The translations under genes were made by a program, and so were the position numbers. The notes under the pieces are model-generated. The model saw nothing but the letters and a program-made list of their open reading frames with translations. It was not told the origin of the DNA and did not search any database. This document shows positions 15,142 to 17,813 of a DNA stretch of 17,813 bases, piece by piece. Source of the DNA: an uncultured Frankiales bacterium (GTDB lineage Bacteria > Actinomycetota > Actinomycetes > Mycobacteriales > SCTD01). The number at the start of each line of letters is the position of its first letter. Positions within the stretch are counted from its first letter, which is position 1. Where the stretch lies: positions 1-17,813 of the forward strand of contig CAMLIA010000074.1 of the NCBI GenBank assembly GCA_946479905.1. Direction: 5' to 3'.

Positions 15142-16284
15142 GCGCAGGACGCGGAGGGCGTTGCCGCCGAGCACGGCGGTGACGTCCTCGTCGGACCAGC
15201 CGCGGGCGACGAGCACCCGGGTCAGGTTGACGAAGTCCCGGTAGTCGTCGAAGCCACGCGTCGTGTAGGCGGTGTCGTCGATCTGGTGCTCCTCGCCGCG
15301 GAAGCCGTTCTGCGCGGCGAAGGCGGCGACCTGCTCGAGGCTCCACATCGGTCCTGGCATCGGCCAGTCGGTGCCGATGGCGACGTGCTCGACGCCGACG
15401 ACCTCGGCGACGTGCTCGACGTGGTCGGCCCACGTGTCGACGTCGGCGGTGCGCGGCGTGGCGATGAAGAACGGCACCGTGACGATGCCGATGACGCCGC
15501 CGGTGCTCGCGAGGGCCTTGAGGACGTCGTCGGACTTGCCGCGGTCGTGGCCGAAGACCGCCTTGCTGGACGTGTGCGAGGCGACGACGGGTGCCTGCGA
15601 GGTGCGGCAGGCGTCGAGCGTCGTCTGCGGTCCGCAGTGGGCGGTGTCGACGACGATCCGGTTGGCGTTGCAGTGCGCCACGACCTGCCGGCCGAAGGCG
15701 GACAGTCCCGCGTCGTGGATCTCGGTGCCGCCGGCGCCGACGTGGTCCTGCTGGTTGTAGGTGAGCATCAGCATGCGCAGGCCGAGGTCGCGCGCGTGGT
15801 CGAGCAGCGAGAGGTCGCGCGACACCGGGACGATCGGCTGGCAGTTGCCGATCCACGCGAGCTGGCCCTGCTCCTTCGCCTGCACGACGTCGTCCGCCGT
15901 GTTGACCTTGCGCATCCACTCGAGGCTGTCCGTGACGGCCGTCAGGTAGGCGGCGCTCGCGAGCAGCTCGCGGGGGTCGCCGACCGCGAGCTGCAGCGAC
16001 CCGGCCGTGACGCCCGACTGCGCCCAGATGTCGCGGAGCTCAGGCATCTTCCCGGCCAGGGCCCAGCGGTGCGGCTGGTGCAGGGCCTCCATGATCGAGG
16101 TCTCCGTGCTGCGGTGCTCGGCGTAGGAGTCGCGGAGCTCCTGCTCCATCTCCGCCGTGTAGGCCTGGTGGCTGGCCGGACCCCAGTAGAGGAGGTCGAT
16201 GACGACCGCCTCGCGGTGCAGCCGCGCCGCCCGCTGCTCCTGCTCGTCGCTGAGACCCAACGGGAACGTGCCGAAGCCAGTCAT
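15127..16284 (-). CDS. M19 (membrane dipeptidase)-like protein lacking several metal ligands
   Basis: This 385-residue homologue of renal dipeptidase keeps the second half of the active site: His216 (VDTAHCG), His237 (VASHTSS), Arg248 (GHDRGKSD) and Asp306 (AIGTDWP), with spacings 21, 11 and 58 as in DPEP1. The first half is altered. The canonical IDGHND is IDLLYW (29-34), and the bridging-Glu position reads IGNC (145-148). It may bind one metal or none, so a strict dipeptidase call is unsafe. No signal peptide is seen. The ATG at 16284 is chosen because a TACGTT box lies 7 nt upstream (leaderless layout) and homology begins soon after (LSDEQEQRAARLHREAVVID). An in-frame GTG at 16359 adds only an Arg-rich stretch. 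Likely controlled by the nearby LysR protein. Confidence 0.85.
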   Translation of the reverse strand: MTGFGTFPLGLSDEQEQRAARLHREAVVIDLLYWGPASHQAYTAEMEQELRDSYAEHRSTETSIMEALHQPHRWALAGKMPELRDIWAQSGVTAGSLQLAVGDPRELLASAAYLTAVTDSLEWMRKVNTADDVVQAKEQGQLAWIGNCQPIVPVSRDLSLLDHARDLGLRMLMLTYNQQDHVGAGGTEIHDAGLSAFGRQVVAHCNANRIVVDTAHCGPQTTLDACRTSQAPVVASHTSSKAVFGHDRGKSDDVLKALASTGGVIGIVTVPFFIATPRTADVDTWADHVEHVAEVVGVEHVAIGTDWPMPGPMWSLEQVAAFAAQNGFRGEEHQIDDTAYTTRGFDDYRDFVNLTRVLVARGWSDEDVTAVLGGNALRVLREVLG

Positions 16285-16291
16285 GCGCCCG

Positions 16292-16349
16292 AACGTAGGA
16301 ACCCGGAGGGGTCGAGGTCCATCTCGCTGTCGTGCACACGCTGTTCGGC
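16292..16349 (-). promoter_or_regulatory. Predicted leaderless, LysR-type promoter of the second M19 gene
   Basis: On the minus strand: GCCGAACAGC (16349-16340), GACAGCGAGAT (16331-16321), -35 TGGACC (16321-16316), 18 nt, -10 TACGTT (16297-16292), 7 nt, ATG (16284). CTGT (16341-16344) and ACAG (16350-16353) on the plus strand make an inverted repeat around the upstream element. The same blocks in the same order precede the mutase gene at 17585. Confidence 0.5.
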
Positions 16350-16384
16350 ACAGGCGCACAACCAGGACCCGGGGCGAGCGGCTG

Positions 16385-16525
16385 TCAGGCCCCGCGGGGA
16401 GGGTACGGCGTGCGGGTCACCACCGCAGGCACGGGGCTGTCCGCCGCGGCACCGTCCGGTAGCCAGGCGTCGAAGGCCAGGCCCACACCGTCGCGGGCAG
16501 GGATGAAGCCGGTGAGCTCCTGCAC
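16385..16525 (-). pseudogene. Truncated CocE/NonD (S15-like) hydrolase, N-terminal remnant
   Basis: An open stretch of 46 codons (GTG at 16525 to TGA at 16385) reads as the N-terminus of an X-Pro dipeptidyl-peptidase/CocE-type acyl hydrolase: FIPARDGVGLAFDAWLPDG followed by VPAVVTRTPY, the typical opening of that family. Full members run to 550 residues or more; here the frame stops six residues after RTPY, with no catalytic domain after it. It is most likely a deletion remnant. A short functional peptide cannot be excluded but nothing supports it. Confidence 0.55.
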
Positions 16526-16532
16526 CTGCGGT

Positions 16533-16583
16533 CTACCTCTCGCCGAGCTCGGCGAGGAGCTCCTTCTCGCGGCGGCAGGCCAC
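16533..16583 (-). other. Short C-terminal-like fragment after the LysR stop
   Basis: Directly after the LysR TAG, in the same frame, 16 sense codons read VACRREKELLAELGER before another TAG. The charged helical sequence looks like the tail of a lost gene, ending 7 nt before the hydrolase remnant, as in a tightly spaced operon. Alternatively it is a former extension of LysR beyond a mutated stop. Parent family not recognised. Confidence 0.3.
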
Positions 16584-17501
16584 CTACGGCTCGGTGCCGC
16601 CGCCACCGATCGCGACGGCCGCCTCGCGGAGGCGCTCGAGGACCACGCGGACGGCGGCCCGCGAGCGAGAGGTGCCACGCACCGCTCCGACGATCCTGCG
16701 GTGGTGCGCCGGAGACAGCCCCCGGGTCACGACGTCGTACCTGCGGTCGACGGCCAGCTCGGGCAGCAGCGTGATCGAGCCGCCCGACTCGACGTGCTGC
16801 AGCGCGATGGAGTAGCTGTTGAAACGGCAGATCACCTTGGGCTCGAAGCCGGCGCCCCGGCAGAGGTGGTGGCCGAGGTTGGACATGTACCTGCCCTCGG
16901 GTTCGAAGGTCCACAGCTCGTCGGCCAGGGTCGCGAGGTCGATGCGCTCGTCACGAACGGCGCGGTGACCCTGGGGGAGCACGACCACGACGGAGTCCGT
17001 CAGCAGCGGCAGGACGTCGAAGTCCGCGCGGAGCGGCGCATCGACGTTGTCCGTCGAGGTGATGATGACGTCGGCGTCACCGCGCAGCAGCGCCTGCGAG
17101 CTCTCGTCCGGCTCCACCTCCACGACGTGCACCTCCACGTCCGGGTGCTCCAGCCGGAGGGCGGTCACGGCCGGGACGACGAGCGAGTGGATGGCGCTCT
17201 GGAACGCGGCGACGCGCACGACGCCCGTCGGCTCCTGGTCGAGAGCCTGGAGCTCGGCCTTCACGTCCGTCATCGCGTCGAGGATCACGCGCGCCCGGCT
17301 GGCCAGCAGGTGGCCGTTGGCGGTGAGGCGGACGCTGCGGCCGGTGCGCTCCAGGAGGGGGGTGCCGACCTCGGCCTCGAGGACGGAGAGCTGCTGCGAG
17401 ACGCTCGACGCGCTCTGGTGCACGGCCTCGGCGACCGCGCGCACGGTCCCGAGCGTCTCGAGCTGGCAGAGCAGACGCAGCCGCCAGGGGTTCAAGGGCA
17501 C
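16584..17501 (-). CDS. LysR-family transcriptional regulator
   Basis: This is a 305-residue LTTR of normal length. The winged HTH occupies about 1-62 (WRLRLLCQLETLGTVRAVAEAVHQSASSVSQQL, followed by LSVLEAEVGTPLLERTGRSVRLTANG), followed by the linker helix and an effector domain from about 92 (GVVRVAAFQSAIHSLVVPAV). The GTG start at 17501 is supported by TACAGT 7 nt upstream, a leaderless layout. It is divergent from the mutase-family gene with an 83-bp shared control region, the classic LTTR arrangement, and very probably regulates that gene and itself. Promoter similarity suggests it also controls the M19-like gene at 15127-16284. Its effector is unknown; a CoA ester or free acid of the mutase pathway is a reasonable guess. 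Confidence 0.92.
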   Translation of the reverse strand: MPLNPWRLRLLCQLETLGTVRAVAEAVHQSASSVSQQLSVLEAEVGTPLLERTGRSVRLTANGHLLASRARVILDAMTDVKAELQALDQEPTGVVRVAAFQSAIHSLVVPAVTALRLEHPDVEVHVVEVEPDESSQALLRGDADVIITSTDNVDAPLRADFDVLPLLTDSVVVVLPQGHRAVRDERIDLATLADELWTFEPEGRYMSNLGHHLCRGAGFEPKVICRFNSYSIALQHVESGGSITLLPELAVDRRYDVVTRGLSPAHHRRIVGAVRGTSRSRAAVRVVLERLREAAVAIGGGGTEP

Positions 17502-17508
17502 GTCGCCA

Positions 17509-17578
17509 ACTGTACGGACAGGCCGAACAGCAGGACAGGAGATCTGTGCTGGACGTGCACAGCAGCGCTTCCTAGCGT
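17509..17578. promoter_or_regulatory. Divergent LysR/mutase control region
   Basis: Minus-strand -10 TACAGT (17514-17509) sits 7 nt before the LysR GTG and is overlapped by the inverted repeat CTGT-N4-ACAG (17510-17521). In plus orientation for the mutase: GCCGAACAGC (17522-17531), GACAGGAGAT (17534-17543), inverted repeat CTGTGC-N7-GCACAG (17544-17562) straddling -35 TGGACG (17550-17555), 17 nt, -10 TAGCGT (17573-17578), 6 nt, ATG (17585). This fits LTTR recognition and activation sites at about -60 and -35, with autorepression over the regulator's own -10. Confidence 0.55.
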
Positions 17579-17584
17579 CGCCGC

Positions 17585-17813
17585 ATGGGCAGCTTCACAC
17601 CTGACGACGTCCAGGCCTGGCAGAACGGCCGGCTGGCGAAGGACTACGAGCGGATCCCCCCGCGCCAGAAGGAGTTCACGACCCTCTCGGGACTGCCGAT
17701 CAAGGACGTCTACACCAGCGCCGACCTGGCCGGCATCGACGAGCGGACTGACATCGGCCTGCCGGGCGAGTTCCCGTACACGCGTGGCCCGCACGCGTCG
17801 ATGCACCGCGGCC
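17585..17813 (+). CDS. Methylmalonyl-CoA mutase family large subunit, N-terminus (runs off window)
   Basis: The first 76 codons are seen. The sequence passes through LSGLPIKDVYTSADL and reaches DIGLPGEFPYTRGPHASMHRG, the signature start of the TIM-barrel domain of B12-dependent acyl-CoA mutases (methylmalonyl-, isobutyryl-, 2-hydroxyisobutyryl- or pivalyl-CoA mutase). The residue that separates these subtypes (Tyr, Phe or Ile in the RQ-x-AGF motif) lies just past the edge, so the substrate cannot be read here. The ATG at 17585 has no Shine-Dalgarno site, but TAGCGT ends 6 nt before it, so the mRNA is probably leaderless. It is divergent from, and probably activated by, the LysR regulator. Confidence 0.88.
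   Translation, partial: MGSFTPDDVQAWQNGRLAKDYERIPPRQKEFTTLSGLPIKDVYTSADLAGIDERTDIGLPGEFPYTRGPHASMHRG

Noticed and set aside
13196..15919. Very long minus-strand open frame across the S9 gene and into the second M19-like gene
   Set aside because: No recognisable domain, low-complexity composition, and antisense to the S9 peptidase with its intact triad.
1..17813. tRNA, rRNA, CRISPR arrays, insertion sequences, attachment sites
   Set aside because: No cloverleaf-like segments, regularly spaced repeats, transposase motifs or terminal inverted repeats were noticed on reading. Gaps between genes are all about 300 bp or less and are accounted for above.

Overview
The window reads as chromosomal DNA of a high-GC actinobacterium. 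GC content is very high with strong third-position GC bias, GTG starts are frequent, several genes look leaderless (a TANNNT box 6-8 nt before the start codon), and the LIV-type substrate-binding proteins have the long Cys/Pro-containing N-terminal extension that I associate with actinobacteria. No rRNA, tRNA, insertion sequence, phage gene or CRISPR array was seen. This is a dense catabolic region of about 13 genes.

Left half (1-8845, all minus strand). Reading leftward from 8845, there is a GntR/FCD regulator, then a compact operon holding every enzymatic step of trans-4-hydroxy-L-proline breakdown to 2-oxoglutarate. These are a DapA-family deaminase, a two-cysteine hydroxyproline 2-epimerase, a 2-oxoglutarate-semialdehyde-type aldehyde dehydrogenase and a DadA-like FAD oxidase. 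The genes are joined by 4-bp overlaps or 3-nt gaps. An alpha/beta hydrolase follows 9 nt later, then two tandem duplicated LIV-type substrate-binding proteins, the last cut by the window edge. An identical 11-bp sequence lies over the predicted -10 boxes of both the enzyme operon and the distal binding-protein gene, which suggests that one regulator, probably the GntR protein, controls uptake and catabolism together.

Middle (8870-15124, plus strand). A divergent four-gene operon encodes an acyl-CoA synthetase, a thiamine-diphosphate enzyme of the 2-hydroxyacyl-CoA lyase/acetolactate synthase superfamily, an M19 dipeptidase homologue and an S9 prolyl-oligopeptidase-family serine peptidase. All junctions are overlapping or within 4 nt. 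The substrate is unknown. The ligase plus ThDP enzyme pair resembles the reported actinobacterial route for 2-hydroxyisobutyrate.

Right end (15127-17813). A second M19-like protein (minus) converges on the S9 gene over a hairpin. Next comes about 200 bp of gene debris (the start of a CocE/S15-like hydrolase and a short tail fragment), then a LysR regulator (minus) diverging from the start of a methylmalonyl-CoA-mutase-family large subunit (plus, cut by the edge). The promoters of the second M19 gene and of the mutase gene share several blocks in the same order and at matching distances from the start codon, so both are probable LysR targets.

Taken together, the locus looks like a region for taking apart and oxidising amino-acid or peptide-derived carbon, with hydroxyproline the one firmly supported substrate. 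The most unusual points are the two M19 homologues that lack canonical metal ligands, the coupling of a CoA ligase/lyase pair to peptidases, and the paired LysR-type promoters.
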